From: Longilinea sp035560795
GTDB lineage: Bacteria; Chloroflexota; Anaerolineae; Anaerolineales; Anaerolineaceae
NCBI GenBank assembly: GCA_035560795.1
Contig: DATMYV010000035.1
Location: 1 to 64,000 of the forward strand
Length of the DNA: 64,000 bases
Direction: 5' to 3'
Shown here: positions 47,492-56,023 of the stretch, in pieces
Layout: each line of letters starts with the position of its first letter
How positions within the stretch are numbered: the stretch's first letter is position 1
The notes under the pieces: generated by a model
Seen by the model: only the letters and a program-made list of their open reading frames with translations
Told to the model about the DNA's origin: nothing
Database searches by the model: none
Made by a program: the position numbers and the translations under genes

Positions 47492-48470
47492 ATACCGTTT
47501 TGGAACTGCGGACGGTAATAAAAATACCCAGGAGGATCAAAGCGCCGCCTGCCAATTCAATCCATGAAGGCGTCTCGCGTAATAAAAAAATGGCCAGAAT
47601 GGTGGTGCCAATCGGTTCGCCTAATAATGCCACCGAAACGGTGGCTGCTGGCAAATAACCGAGTGCCCAATTATATGAGCTGTGACCCAGCAATTGCGGT
47701 CCCAATGCCAATCCAAGCAAGCATAACCAAACCCAGGGAGAAAAAACCTGAAAGTTTTCGCCAGATGAATAAAAACCGATGAAATTTTCGCCTGAAAAAA
47801 ATCCAAGTAGTAATAAGGTTACCGCCGCTACGCCATATACGCAAAAGATGTAAACGGGCAACGCTAAGGTAGGCCTGACTCGCCGACCAATGACCAAATA
47901 ACCCGCCGCGCAGACTGCTCCTATCAACGCAAGCAGGTTTCCGGTTAGGTTCCTGCCTGTCCACCAATCCGTGACCTGGTTGCAAGACAACCCTCCCTGG
48001 GTCACCCCGCAGCTGCCGCTGAATGCGACAATTAGGCTGCCCATCAGCGCCAGCCCAAGGCCAAACCAGATTTTCGCCGAAATTTTTTCCCGCAATAACA
48101 ACGGAGAAACTAAAGCAACCCAAAGAGGCGTTGTTGCAACCAGCACCACCGAACTGGCAACCGTTGTAAACTCGAGTGAGGTAATCCAGGCAGCAAAATG
48201 GAGTGCCAGAAGTATGCCCGCACAGATTAATAACAACCCTTGTCTTTTGGAGAGCGAGCGCAATTCATTGCCATTTCGCCAAAACGTTATCGGCAGCAAT
48301 ACCAAACTGGCGATGGTCAGCCGGTAAGCTGCAATAACGAGCGATGGTGCCTCTTGCTGAGCAATTCGGATTAAGATGGATGCAGATGAAACAGCCAGAA
48401 TCCCGATAACCAGAACCAGGTAGGCAGAAATGGGTCGTTGAGAGGAGTGCGTTTTCAATGGATGCGCCAA
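47490..48470 (-). CDS. EamA/DMT-family transporter
   Basis: A 326-residue membrane protein with about ten hydrophobic helices in two EamA repeats (first, ISAYLVLVIGILAVSSASILIRIA to VAFSG; second, NLLALIGAVCAAGYLVIGRRVR to the end). An insertion between repeats contains two Cys (SGSCGVTQGGLSCNQVT), which might pair. A second insertion near residue 240 (ENFIGFYSSGENFQVFSP) has a repeated GENF. The family exports metabolites; the substrate cannot be told. Convergent with malQ and divergent from the sod gene. Confidence 0.85.
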   Translation of the reverse strand: MAHPLKTHSSQRPISAYLVLVIGILAVSSASILIRIAQQEAPSLVIAAYRLTIASLVLLPITFWRNGNELRSLSKRQGLLLICAGILLALHFAAWITSLEFTTVASSVVLVATTPLWVALVSPLLLREKISAKIWFGLGLALMGSLIVAFSGSCGVTQGGLSCNQVTDWWTGRNLTGNLLALIGAVCAAGYLVIGRRVRPTLALPVYIFCVYGVAAVTLLLLGFFSGENFIGFYSSGENFQVFSPWVWLCLLGLALGPQLLGHSSYNWALGYLPAATVSVALLGEPIGTTILAIFLLRETPSWIELAGGALILLGIFITVRSSKTV

Positions 48471-48478
48471 TTATTCGC

Positions 48479-48507
48479 TTGACAAACGTTTGCCGTAAAG
48501 CTAGAAT
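48479..48507 (+). promoter_or_regulatory. Promoter of the superoxide dismutase gene
   Basis: TTGACA at 48479-48484 and TAGAAT at 48502-48507 with a 17-base spacer; SD GGAGG at 48561-48565. Confidence 0.75.
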
Positions 48508-48572
48508 TTAGGCAGTCAAAGGGAAAATTGCACCTTAACATTATTCATAGTGAAGATTTAGGAGGTATTGGA

Positions 48573-49181
48573 ATGGCGTTTGAACTTCCCCAATTACCGT
48601 ATGCTTTTGCTGCACTCGAGCCCTGGATCGATGCTCGCACCGTTGAGATTCATTATACCAAGCACCATGCGACTTACCTGACGAACCTCAACAACGCGTT
48701 GAGCAGCCAACCCGACTTATCCAAACTTTCGATCGAGAGTTTGCTCATGGATTTGAATGCCGTCCCTGAAGCCATCCGTACTGCAGTACGGAATAATGGC
48801 GGCGGTTATTACAACCACATCGTTTACTGGAGTGTAATGGGACCCGGTAAAGGCGGAAATCCAGTCGGAAAATTGGCAAAGGCGATTGAATCATCATTCG
48901 GCAGTGTTACTGGTATGAAGGAACAGATCGAAAAAGCTGGTTTAGGACGATTTGGCAGCGGTTGGTCCTGGCTCAGCAGACGAGCAAATGGCGATCTGGT
49001 CGTGCATTCCACGCCTAATCAAGATACGCCTCTGGCGGAGGGGCTATCGCCCGTGATTGGCGTGGATGTTTGGGAACACGCGTATTACCTAAAGTATCAA
49101 AACCGCCGTGCAGAATACTTGACCAATTGGTGGAATCTAGTTGATTGGGAGGAAGCTGAACGGCGTTACATTGAAAGCTAA
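48573..49181 (+). CDS. Fe/Mn-family superoxide dismutase, Mn-type
   Basis: About 202 residues. MAFELPQLPYAFAALEPWIDARTVEIHYTKHH starts the protein, with metal ligand His27; the others are in YYNHIVYW and VDVWEHAYY. The residue pattern NNGGGYYNHIVYW (Gly where Fe-SODs have Gln) and STPNQDTPL (Gln in the C-terminal half) fits the Mn-type. It dismutes superoxide in the cytosol. The upstream in-frame ATG at 48528 has no SD, whereas GGAGG lies 7 bases before ATG 48573. Own promoter. Presence suggests exposure to oxygen. Confidence 0.93.
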   Translation: MAFELPQLPYAFAALEPWIDARTVEIHYTKHHATYLTNLNNALSSQPDLSKLSIESLLMDLNAVPEAIRTAVRNNGGGYYNHIVYWSVMGPGKGGNPVGKLAKAIESSFGSVTGMKEQIEKAGLGRFGSGWSWLSRRANGDLVVHSTPNQDTPLAEGLSPVIGVDVWEHAYYLKYQNRRAEYLTNWWNLVDWEEAERRYIES

Positions 49182-49222
49182 CCCATCCACTTCTCTATTA
49201 ATTCAAATTGTTGGAGGAACCC

Positions 49223-49633
49223 ATGACTCACGTTATTACCAGCTTGTGTTTGCGTGATGGCGGATGCGCCACCGTATGTCCCGTGGAATGCATTGTGCCG
49301 GGTAATCCTGTCGACCAGCACCCGCTGTATTACATTGATCCGGATACCTGCATTGATTGCGGCGCTTGCGTGCCGGAATGCCCCTGGGCAGCAATTTTCC
49401 CTGAAGACGAGGTTCCTTCAGCCTATAAGGCCAAAGGTGGTGAATATCTTTCCATGCCAGTCGGCACGGCTGGATTTACCACCGTTTTTGAAGGCCACAA
49501 TCATGACGGCGACGCGGTTCACCTGGACGCTACGCGCGTATTAGCCGCCGGCGAGGTGGTTGATCTCACACCGGATACTGCGGTCAACGCTGCCTTCTTC
49601 AAAGACGGCCCTGGATATAAAGCAGCAAGCTAA
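49223..49633 (+). CDS. 7Fe-type ferredoxin with C-terminal extension
   Basis: About 136 residues. Cys9, Cys15, Cys19 and Cys23 in the first half and Cys43, Cys46, Cys49, Cys53 in the second (CIDCGACVPECP). By analogy to 7Fe ferredoxins, Cys9, Cys15 and Cys53 could hold [3Fe-4S], and Cys19, Cys43, Cys46 and Cys49 [4Fe-4S]. A C-terminal extension of about 75 residues (from EDEVPSAYKAKGGE) follows, without Cys. SD GGAGG before ATG 49223; an in-frame TTG at 49208 lies before the SD and is rejected. It carries electrons in the cytosol; the partner is unknown. Confidence 0.9.
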   Translation: MTHVITSLCLRDGGCATVCPVECIVPGNPVDQHPLYYIDPDTCIDCGACVPECPWAAIFPEDEVPSAYKAKGGEYLSMPVGTAGFTTVFEGHNHDGDAVHLDATRVLAAGEVVDLTPDTAVNAAFFKDGPGYKAAS

Positions 49634-49649
49634 CACGGAAATAAAATGC

Positions 49650-49682
49650 AAAGAGGAAGTCAATGTGACTTCCTCTTTCTAT
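49650..49682 (+). terminator. Terminator after the ferredoxin gene
   Basis: A 13-bp stem (AAAGAGGAAGTCA with TGACTTCCTCTTT), 3-base loop, ending in a T-rich tract. It overlaps the leader of the next gene. Confidence 0.82.
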
Positions 49683-49697
49683 TTCTGGAGGTAATCA

Positions 49698-51155
49698 TTG
49701 AACGATCAAAATCAAACTTTCCGGTTGGAAAAAGATTCGTTGGGAGAGGTAAAGGTCCCCATCGATGCATTGTTTGGTGCACAAACGCAGCGGGCGGTCG
49801 ATAATTTTCCGATTTCCGGACTAAAACCCTGGCGGGCTTTTATCTGGTCAATTGCCATCATTAAAAGAGCGGCAGCGGATGTTCACCAGGATTTAGGCTT
49901 GCTGGATTCTGATCATGCTATTGCCATTTCACAAGCTGCTGCTGAGGTCATGGACGGGCGATGGGATAGCCAGTTTGTGGTTGATCCATTCCAGGCGGGT
50001 GCCGGCACAAGCCACAACATGAATGCCAATGAAGTCATTGCCAACCGCGCCACAGTGTTATTGGGTGGCACACTGGGTGAATACCGTATCAATCCCAATG
50101 ACCATGTGAACATGTCGCAATCAACCAATGACACCATACCAACTGCCATCCGGTTGGGTTGTCTTTGGCGGTTGGATGAACTCGACCAGGCGTTGGAAAA
50201 ATTGGCACTGGCTTTGCGACAAAAATCTGATGAGTTTGACCCTATTGTCAAATCTGGCCGGACTCACCTGCAGGACGCGGTTCCTGTGCGGCTTGGTCAG
50301 GAATTCGGCGCGTACGCCCGCGCGATTGAACGCGATCGCGATCGTGTTCTTTGCTGCGCCGAAGGACTGCGTCGGTTAGGTATTGGCGGCACTGCGACGG
50401 GCACCGGACTAAATGCACCGCCTGAATACCATGCTCGGATGGTGAAACGTCTTTCCGTGCTTTCAGGCTTTCCCCTTTACACATCCGATAATCTTTTCGA
50501 AACGATGCAATCTATGGCCGATGCGGTTGATTTCTCCGCAGCCCTGCGCACAACGGCTGTGACCCTCATCCGCATTGCCAATGATTTCCGTCTGCTTTCC
50601 TCAGGACCGTCGACCGGGTTGGACGAAATTCGATTGCCAGCAGTGCAGCCTGGCTCCAGCATCATGCCCGGTAAAGTAAATCCTGTGCTGGCGGAGATGC
50701 TGGACATGGCGATGTTTCATGTCATAGGCTGCGATACAACCGTATGCCTGGCAGCCCAGGCGGGTCAGCTTGAACTGAACGTCATGATGCCAATTATCGC
50801 TCATGATCTGTTTGAAGCGATGCAGGTTATGATCGGCGCTGTAAACGCTTTTACAGAAAAATGCGTTTCCGGACTATCAGCCAACCGGGTAAAAGCCGAG
50901 GGTTGGTTATCCCGAAACACAATACTGGTAACGGCGATGAACCCAATCATCGGGTATGCAGCCGGCGCCACCCTGGTGAAGGAAGCCTTAAAACGCGATT
51001 TGACAATTCAAGAAGTGGCGCTGGAAAAAGCCCGCCTGGGTGTGCTTAAACGCACATCCGGCGAGCCGTTGAATGAAAGCGAAGTTATTGCCGTTTTTAG
51101 CGACCTGCGGAAATTTACCGAAGGCGGCATGGTCGGAGGAGGTGGAGGAGGATAG
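49698..51155 (+). CDS. Aspartate ammonia-lyase / class II fumarase family enzyme
   Basis: A 485-residue member of the aspartase/fumarase superfamily. LGEVKVPIDALFGAQTQRAVDNFPISG at the N-terminus, HVNMSQSTNDTIPTA, SGRTHLQDAVPVRLGQEFGAYA, TGTGLNAPPEYHARMV, and the signature GSSIMPGKVNPVLAEM. The C-terminal half (LRLLSSGP..., VIGCDTTVCLAAQAGQLELNVM) is nearer to aspartase than to FumC, although LVTAMNPIIGY resembles fumarase. It makes fumarate from either aspartate or malate. It uses a TTG start with GGAGG 6 bases before. The end is a GGA-repeat coding six glycines, unlike family members I know. Confidence 0.88.
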   Translation: MNDQNQTFRLEKDSLGEVKVPIDALFGAQTQRAVDNFPISGLKPWRAFIWSIAIIKRAAADVHQDLGLLDSDHAIAISQAAAEVMDGRWDSQFVVDPFQAGAGTSHNMNANEVIANRATVLLGGTLGEYRINPNDHVNMSQSTNDTIPTAIRLGCLWRLDELDQALEKLALALRQKSDEFDPIVKSGRTHLQDAVPVRLGQEFGAYARAIERDRDRVLCCAEGLRRLGIGGTATGTGLNAPPEYHARMVKRLSVLSGFPLYTSDNLFETMQSMADAVDFSAALRTTAVTLIRIANDFRLLSSGPSTGLDEIRLPAVQPGSSIMPGKVNPVLAEMLDMAMFHVIGCDTTVCLAAQAGQLELNVMMPIIAHDLFEAMQVMIGAVNAFTEKCVSGLSANRVKAEGWLSRNTILVTAMNPIIGYAAGATLVKEALKRDLTIQEVALEKARLGVLKRTSGEPLNESEVIAVFSDLRKFTEGGMVGGGGGG

Positions 51156-51182
51156 GGATTTCGATTGAAACCTCTCTGCCCC

Positions 51183-51929
51183 CTATTTTTGACTCTCCTC
51201 GTTAGCATGGATTGCAGCACCAATGATTCCGGCCTGATTTAACAATTGGGCCGGAAGTAATTTTGCCCGCGTGTTCAAATGGGCGAGAAAACGTTCCGCC
51301 TCTTTGCTTGCGCCGCCTCCCAGGATGATCAAATCAGGCGACATCAATGCTTCAATGCGTTCAAGGTACTCCTGGAAACGGTCAGCCCATTCCTCCCAGG
51401 TTAAATCTTTGCGCTTACGGGCTGCATCCGAGGCGCGTTTTTCAGCGTCCTTGCCGCGGATTTCAATATGGCCGAGCTCGGTATTCGGAACCAGATGGCC
51501 ATCGGTGAATACAGCCGATCCAATGCCAGTGCCCAGTGTCAGCATAATCACAACGCCGCGCTTGAGATCGCGGCCTGCCCCGAACCGCATTTCAGCCACG
51601 CCCGCAGCATCGGCATCATTGACAGCGAAGGCTGGCATTCCAATGGTCTTGCCGATCAGGGAATTAATATTGATTTCGATCCAATCCGGATCGATATTGG
51701 CAGCAGAATAGCAAACTCCATGTATGACTACGGCGGGGAAACCCAAACCAACAGGTCCAGAGTAGGAAAAGTTCCCCACAATCTGTGCCACCGTCGCTGC
51801 CACATCATTTGGGCTTGCCCCTTCCGGAGTAGGCAGTCGAAAGCGTTCCGTGGTTACTTCGCCCGTATTCACATCGACCAATGCGCCTTTTATACCTGAG
51901 CCGCCAATATCGATTCCGAGTATTTCCAT
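51183..51929 (-). CDS. ppgK: Polyphosphate glucokinase (ROK family)
   Basis: A 248-residue ROK kinase. LGIDIGGSGIKGALVD is the phosphate-1 loop, FAVNDADAAGVAEMRFGAG has the catalytic Asp, LTLGTGIGSAVF is the second phosphate loop, and ELGHIEIRGKDAEKRASDAARKRKDLTWEEWADRFQEYLERIE is the block I recall as typical for polyphosphate/ATP glucokinase. There is no zinc motif. It phosphorylates glucose with polyphosphate or ATP, feeding the glycogen and glycolytic genes nearby. Convergent with the aspartase gene. Confidence 0.9.
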   Translation of the reverse strand: MEILGIDIGGSGIKGALVDVNTGEVTTERFRLPTPEGASPNDVAATVAQIVGNFSYSGPVGLGFPAVVIHGVCYSAANIDPDWIEININSLIGKTIGMPAFAVNDADAAGVAEMRFGAGRDLKRGVVIMLTLGTGIGSAVFTDGHLVPNTELGHIEIRGKDAEKRASDAARKRKDLTWEEWADRFQEYLERIEALMSPDLIILGGGASKEAERFLAHLNTRAKLLPAQLLNQAGIIGAAIHANEESQK

Positions 51930-51967
51930 GCTAAACTCCTTCGCCGATCTGAGAAAAGTGTGATTGA

Positions 51968-53104
51968 TTATGGACAGGCGTTTTGAACGTGTTCCTCATA
52001 TGTTTTTGCGAATGCATGCGTTCCGGACCCATCACACCGTGCACGGAAATAATAATACGGGCTTTGGGCTGGATACGCAACAGCTTGAAGGGCACTCAAA
52101 CCAGGATTGCTAATGGGGTGAGGGGGAAGTCCGGCATACAGGTAGGTGTTAAAAGGCGAATCGGTCTGCAAGTCATCCAGGCTGAGTGGATTGGTCCACC
52201 AGGTTTGTTTATTCGCGTTGTAGCCAAGTGCATACTGAACGGTGGGGTCGCTATCCAGTTTCATGCCAGCCTGCAAGCGGTTATAAAAAACGGAAGCAAT
52301 TAAGGGGTGCTCATCATCCACAACCCCTTCTTTTTCGACGATCGATGCCAGAGTTACAGCCTCTGTAAGTGTCAGACCTTGCCGCTCGAAACCCGCACGT
52401 ATATCCTGAGTCAATTCGCCCGCGAATCGATCCAGGAAGGTCTGAACGAGGTCTTTCACACTGATGTCGCGTTGAAGTAGATATTCACCAGGGGCGAGAT
52501 AACCTTCCATCCCATTGGCAGCAACGAGGCCATCTGGCAAATTAAGGTCTTCTGGTGATTCAATAAATCGGAGGAATTCGCCAGGCGTGATGGAAAGCCC
52601 CGAGGTGGGAAGTAAATTGGCAATTTCTTCCGACCGCCAACCGGCTAAAATGACAAATGTAACTTCCTGTGAGATCGGATTTTGAATAAGATCTGCAATC
52701 TCCAACGGTTGCATGGCAGGACTCAGAGAATAATTGCCTGCCTGCATCGTCTGGTCCTTGCCTGCATAAATCATGTAAAGCCGAAAAACCGCGGCATCCT
52801 GAATTAAGTGATTTTCCTCCAGCCGAAAGGCCACCGAATTAACCGTTTCACCAGCCTGGATGGCGAAAGGCTTTTCGTTTCCTCCGCCCACCGGCGTCAA
52901 CATTTTTCCCTGGTTTAGCAACAATCGGGCACTATACCAGGCTTTATCAATTGGATTAAGCCTCACGGATGGCGGTCCGAATAGGCTTCGTGCTCGTGAA
53001 GGAATGGCATCAAAAACTAGAAATGCTCCTGCAACACCTCCACAAATTAGGAGCAGAATCAGGATTAACGATACGTTTGCACAATTAGATCGTCGTTTCG
53101 ACAA
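51968..53104 (-). CDS. mltG: Endolytic transglycosylase MltG (YceG-like)
   Basis: A 378-residue protein with one N-terminal TM (about 10-32) and an extracytoplasmic LysM-like and YceG domain: ASIVEKEGVVDDEHPLIASVFYNRLQAGMKLDSDPTVQYALG (EKEG with the catalytic Glu), YAGLPPHPISNPGLSALQAVAYP and YYYFRARCDGSGTHAFAKTYEEH. It cuts nascent peptidoglycan strands and may set glycan length. It follows ruvX by 3 bases; this pairing (yqgF near yceG) is common. Presence of MltG shows that the cell has peptidoglycan. Confidence 0.92.
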   Translation of the reverse strand: MSKRRSNCANVSLILILLLICGGVAGAFLVFDAIPSRARSLFGPPSVRLNPIDKAWYSARLLLNQGKMLTPVGGGNEKPFAIQAGETVNSVAFRLEENHLIQDAAVFRLYMIYAGKDQTMQAGNYSLSPAMQPLEIADLIQNPISQEVTFVILAGWRSEEIANLLPTSGLSITPGEFLRFIESPEDLNLPDGLVAANGMEGYLAPGEYLLQRDISVKDLVQTFLDRFAGELTQDIRAGFERQGLTLTEAVTLASIVEKEGVVDDEHPLIASVFYNRLQAGMKLDSDPTVQYALGYNANKQTWWTNPLSLDDLQTDSPFNTYLYAGLPPHPISNPGLSALQAVAYPAQSPYYYFRARCDGSGTHAFAKTYEEHVQNACP

Positions 53105-53107
53105 TGC

Positions 53108-53560
53108 TCACCTACCTTCAGGAGTTGGTCGGCCTGGTTTGATTTGCGCGTCCAAATATGATTGCAAAATTATCGTTGCGGCGATCTCGTCCAGATGTCC
53201 TCGCCGTTTTTTCCGCGCAACCCCCATGATAATACGGGCAGATCGCGCTTCCTGGGTGCTGCCGGATTCATCCCACAACACAATTGGCAAATCGGTTTGA
53301 TTTCGCAGTTCTTCTGCAAGACGTACCGCCCGCCGTGAAGCAGGAGTCGGTCCGCCATCCCAATTCAATGCCTGCCCAATGACAACTGTTGTCACATCAT
53401 GCTCTCGTGCCAGTTGAGCGATCGCGGCAGCATTGATCGATCGAGAAACGTGGTCGAGCACGATGAATGGATTGGCGATGGTCGCTGTTAGATCGCTAAT
53501 TGCAATTCCAAGGTGCTTCTCGCCAGGGTCAACTGCCATAACCCGTCCGGGAATTTCCAT
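53108..53560 (-). CDS. ruvX: YqgF/RuvX-type Holliday junction resolvase-like protein
   Basis: About 150 residues, RNase H-like fold: MAVDPGEKHLGIAISD (first Asp), VTTVVIGQAL, VRLAEELRNQTDLPIVLWDESGSTQEA (Glu) and LDEIAATIILQSYLD (last Asp). The family is implicated in pre-16S rRNA maturation and, less certainly, Holliday junction resolution. ATG 53560 overlaps the stop codon of the upstream gene by one base (TAATG); the longer reading lies inside that gene and is rejected. It precedes mltG by 3 bases. Confidence 0.9.
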   Translation of the reverse strand: MEIPGRVMAVDPGEKHLGIAISDLTATIANPFIVLDHVSRSINAAAIAQLAREHDVTTVVIGQALNWDGGPTPASRRAVRLAEELRNQTDLPIVLWDESGSTQEARSARIIMGVARKKRRGHLDEIAATIILQSYLDAQIKPGRPTPEGR

Positions 53561-55059
53561 TATTGCACCTCGAATTGAATTCGGAAACCGATGGAGGGCA
53601 TCCAAAACCACCAGGATGGCATGAGATTGATTTGTGGTGGTTCTTTCAAATCGATCATATCTGACAGGTTTCGTTTTGCTGTTTCAGGCCGTTTTCCCAG
53701 TACTGCGTTCAGCATTGGTCCTTTTGAGAGGTCTGGGACCGTTTTTCGCGATGCAATGATATTTAACTCAAGCTGCCCATCCGCCTGTTGGACCACGCCT
53801 GGCGCTGGCTTGATGGAAAGCGATAAGGGTACTGCCAGTTGACCCTCAGCCAATTTGGCATCCAGAGCTGCCTGCGCGAATTGATCAATGTATTGATCAG
53901 CCACTGCCAGGGCTGAGACCACAGCCTGAAGATTCAAAGTCAGTTCATCCCCTGGACTGCCGACCTCGGGAAGAAGGTTTTCCTGTAAGATTTCCTTGAT
54001 AGTCAGTGTGCCCGCTAACAATGTCTTATCATCACCCAAAGATGATTCCAGGTCTTTTTGGGCGTTTATTTTCAAGGTTTCAATTAACTGCCTGCGGAGT
54101 TTATCGTAATCGGCCTGAGTAACTGCGGGCAGGGTTTGATCCGTTCCTCCGGTAAATGCTTTCGAGTTTGCCACTGACATGTCTGGTCCCATCGACCCTT
54201 CCAAAGCCAATTCCGCATTTGCCTTGAGGTTGCCGGCAGTCCCGCCCTCCAATGCCACTACTGAAACCTCCACATTATTACCAACCCCGGCCGCTAAAAT
54301 GGCCTCTTGGGTAGTGCTAAACTGAATATATAGAGGTTCGAGCGCCGATATGACTCTTCCTGCCGGAAGAATCCGGCTGCGATTCGTTAGGTTGGTCAAT
54401 GTGACTAATCCCCGTGCTTTCTGGTCAGGAATACTTGCCTTGCCGCTGGTGCCTATTTGACCCTGTATTTCAACGACGGTACTCACGGTTTCTGCAGGAA
54501 TCTGACCATTCGGGCTTGGACCGGCAAGTTTAGGATCAACAATTAAATTCATCGAAAGGTTTTGGTCCTTTTGGATTGGTTTAAGGATTACCGTGGCACC
54601 TGGTAGTAGGAAAATGCCCATGACGAGGACTGCCAGGACGCCGGTTGTGAATATTGCCAGGCGGGACCAACCCAAGAGAAACTGGGGGTTTTCTTGATTT
54701 GCCCTCGAATTCATAATAATTGTCAACCGATCCAGTTTCTCCTCACCCCGTTGAAATGGCTTCGGCGAACGTTTTCGCTGCCAGTGCTGCCTTTGCGCTT
54801 GTTTAGAGGACCGGAAGGCGGCAATACCAAGGTCTCGGGCATTCGCATTTACCACAAGGTCGTGCGTCACCAAGCCAAGCTGTGCACCCAATTCAATCGC
54901 ATGCCGTTGCAGCGATACCAAATCATATGTTCGTATCAAATCAGGGCGGCCATTTTTTGGCCATACCAGAAGAATCCGCTGCGCTTTGCTCCAGACCATC
55001 TTGTCACGGACTGAAATCAGGTCATCGTGCGCATCGAGTTGAATGACAATTGTTTTCAT
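53560..55059 (-). CDS. Membrane-anchored protein with baseplate-J-like domain
   Basis: A 499-residue protein. N-terminal 110 residues resemble an alpha/beta domain (TIVIQLDAHDDLISVRDKMVWSKAQRILLVWP). One TM follows (about 130-155, LAIFTTGVLAVLVMGIFLLPGATVIL), and then an extracytoplasmic part. The segment ARGLVTLTNLTNRSRILPAGRVI, through QFSTTQEAILAAGVGNNVEVSVVALEGGTAGNLKANA, is like the repeat-bearing strand region of baseplate J/gp47 proteins. It overlaps ruvX (TAATG) and is thus the first gene of (this)-ruvX-mltG. A TATAAT on the minus strand at 55074-55079 lies 14 bases before the start, so the leader would be very short. Function unknown. Confidence 0.75.
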   Translation of the reverse strand: MKTIVIQLDAHDDLISVRDKMVWSKAQRILLVWPKNGRPDLIRTYDLVSLQRHAIELGAQLGLVTHDLVVNANARDLGIAAFRSSKQAQRQHWQRKRSPKPFQRGEEKLDRLTIIMNSRANQENPQFLLGWSRLAIFTTGVLAVLVMGIFLLPGATVILKPIQKDQNLSMNLIVDPKLAGPSPNGQIPAETVSTVVEIQGQIGTSGKASIPDQKARGLVTLTNLTNRSRILPAGRVISALEPLYIQFSTTQEAILAAGVGNNVEVSVVALEGGTAGNLKANAELALEGSMGPDMSVANSKAFTGGTDQTLPAVTQADYDKLRRQLIETLKINAQKDLESSLGDDKTLLAGTLTIKEILQENLLPEVGSPGDELTLNLQAVVSALAVADQYIDQFAQAALDAKLAEGQLAVPLSLSIKPAPGVVQQADGQLELNIIASRKTVPDLSKGPMLNAVLGKRPETAKRNLSDMIDLKEPPQINLMPSWWFWMPSIGFRIQFEVQ

Positions 55060-55073
55060 AAGCGGCAGGTTGA

Positions 55074-55079
55074 ATTATA
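55074..55079 (-). promoter_or_regulatory. Candidate -10 for the baseplate-J-like gene
   Basis: TATAAT on the minus strand, 14 bases before the ATG at 55059, implying a leader of about 7 bases and no SD. The -35 is weak. Confidence 0.4.
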
Positions 55080-55133
55080 CAACGGGCTAACCAACAAAAT
55101 ATTGGTTTTCGTTGTGCAGTTGAGAATCGGTTT

Positions 55134-55161
55134 TTGCAATCCTGGGGGATTTGACTATAAT
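55134..55161 (+). promoter_or_regulatory. Promoter of the lipoprotein gene
   Basis: TTGCAA at 55134-55139 and a perfect TATAAT at 55156-55161 with a 16-base spacer. The start lies near 55168, so the in-frame ATG at 55151 is inside the promoter and the GTG at 55187 is the likely start. Confidence 0.65.
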
Positions 55162-55186
55162 TACTGCCAGCAGGAGGCCTGCCTTT

Positions 55187-56023
55187 GTGATTCAAAAACC
55201 ATTTGGATTATCGATCCTGATCTTGACCATCCTGATCACAACAGGATGTAATCTGCCCCGCCCCGCTCAAGCGACTGCCACTCCAGATATGGTTGCTACG
55301 CTGGTTGCGACACAGTTGGCAGCCATGCCGACCGCTAACCTGGAGGCAACAATTCCTCCCCAGCCACCCACTCCAACAACGGCGGCTATCACACCTTCAG
55401 TCTCTCCCATGGCGTCCGCCACAGCCACTCCACCCGCTGGCGACCCCCGCTCAATTCTTGGCGAACCTACCTACCGGGATACCTTTTCAAAAGCCGGTCT
55501 ATGGGGATTGGATGATCCATACGACGATGGGCACACCCGTGCAGAAATTAATAATAATCAACTCATCATGACCAGTTTAAAAGCGGAAGGTTGGATGGGC
55601 TGGCGCACAACCTACCCTAAACCCGGAAACGCTTACATTGAGGCGGTCTTCTCCAGCAGCGCATGCAATGGAGGAGATCAGTATGGTCTGGTATTCCGCC
55701 TGACAGATGATTCAAAAGCCGAGTTTTTTGCCGTTACCTGCGACGGCCGCTTTAGCCTGTCTCATTACGATGGCTCGCAATTTACGCGGTTATTAAATTG
55801 GCAATCATCCAATGCCGTGTTGACTGGTTCAAACCAGACCAACCGCCTGGGTGTTTGGGTGGAAGGCAAAAAGATACGACTATACGCAAACGGCAATCTA
55901 CTCACAGAAACTACAGACGATCAGATTTCAGATCAAGGCAATTTTGGCGTACTCATTACCGGAATCAAAACAGTTGATTACACAGTCAGGATCAGTGAAA
56001 TTGCTTATTGGGATATCAAATGA
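55187..56023 (+). CDS. Secreted lipoprotein with concanavalin-like domain
   Basis: About 278 residues. A signal peptide (FGLSILILTILITTGCN) ends at a lipobox (ITTGC), so it should be lipid-anchored. A Thr/Pro/Ala-rich linker (TATPDMVATLVATQLAAMPTANLEATIPPQPP...) follows, then a domain of about 180 residues (YRDTFSKAGLWGLDD to the end) that looks like a concanavalin/LamG or DUF1080-type beta-sandwich, with WVEGKKIRLYANGNLLTETTD. Such domains bind or act on carbohydrates. GTG 55187 is chosen since AGGAGG lies 9 bases before and the promoter -10 covers the earlier ATG. Ends in ATGA with the next gene. Confidence 0.78.
   Translation: MIQKPFGLSILILTILITTGCNLPRPAQATATPDMVATLVATQLAAMPTANLEATIPPQPPTPTTAAITPSVSPMASATATPPAGDPRSILGEPTYRDTFSKAGLWGLDDPYDDGHTRAEINNNQLIMTSLKAEGWMGWRTTYPKPGNAYIEAVFSSSACNGGDQYGLVFRLTDDSKAEFFAVTCDGRFSLSHYDGSQFTRLLNWQSSNAVLTGSNQTNRLGVWVEGKKIRLYANGNLLTETTDDQISDQGNFGVLITGIKTVDYTVRISEIAYWDIK

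Noticed and set aside
53560..55059. Baseplate-J-like gene as a sign of prophage or contractile injection system
   Set aside because: No other tail, sheath or integrase gene is near; neighbours are housekeeping genes in an operon.
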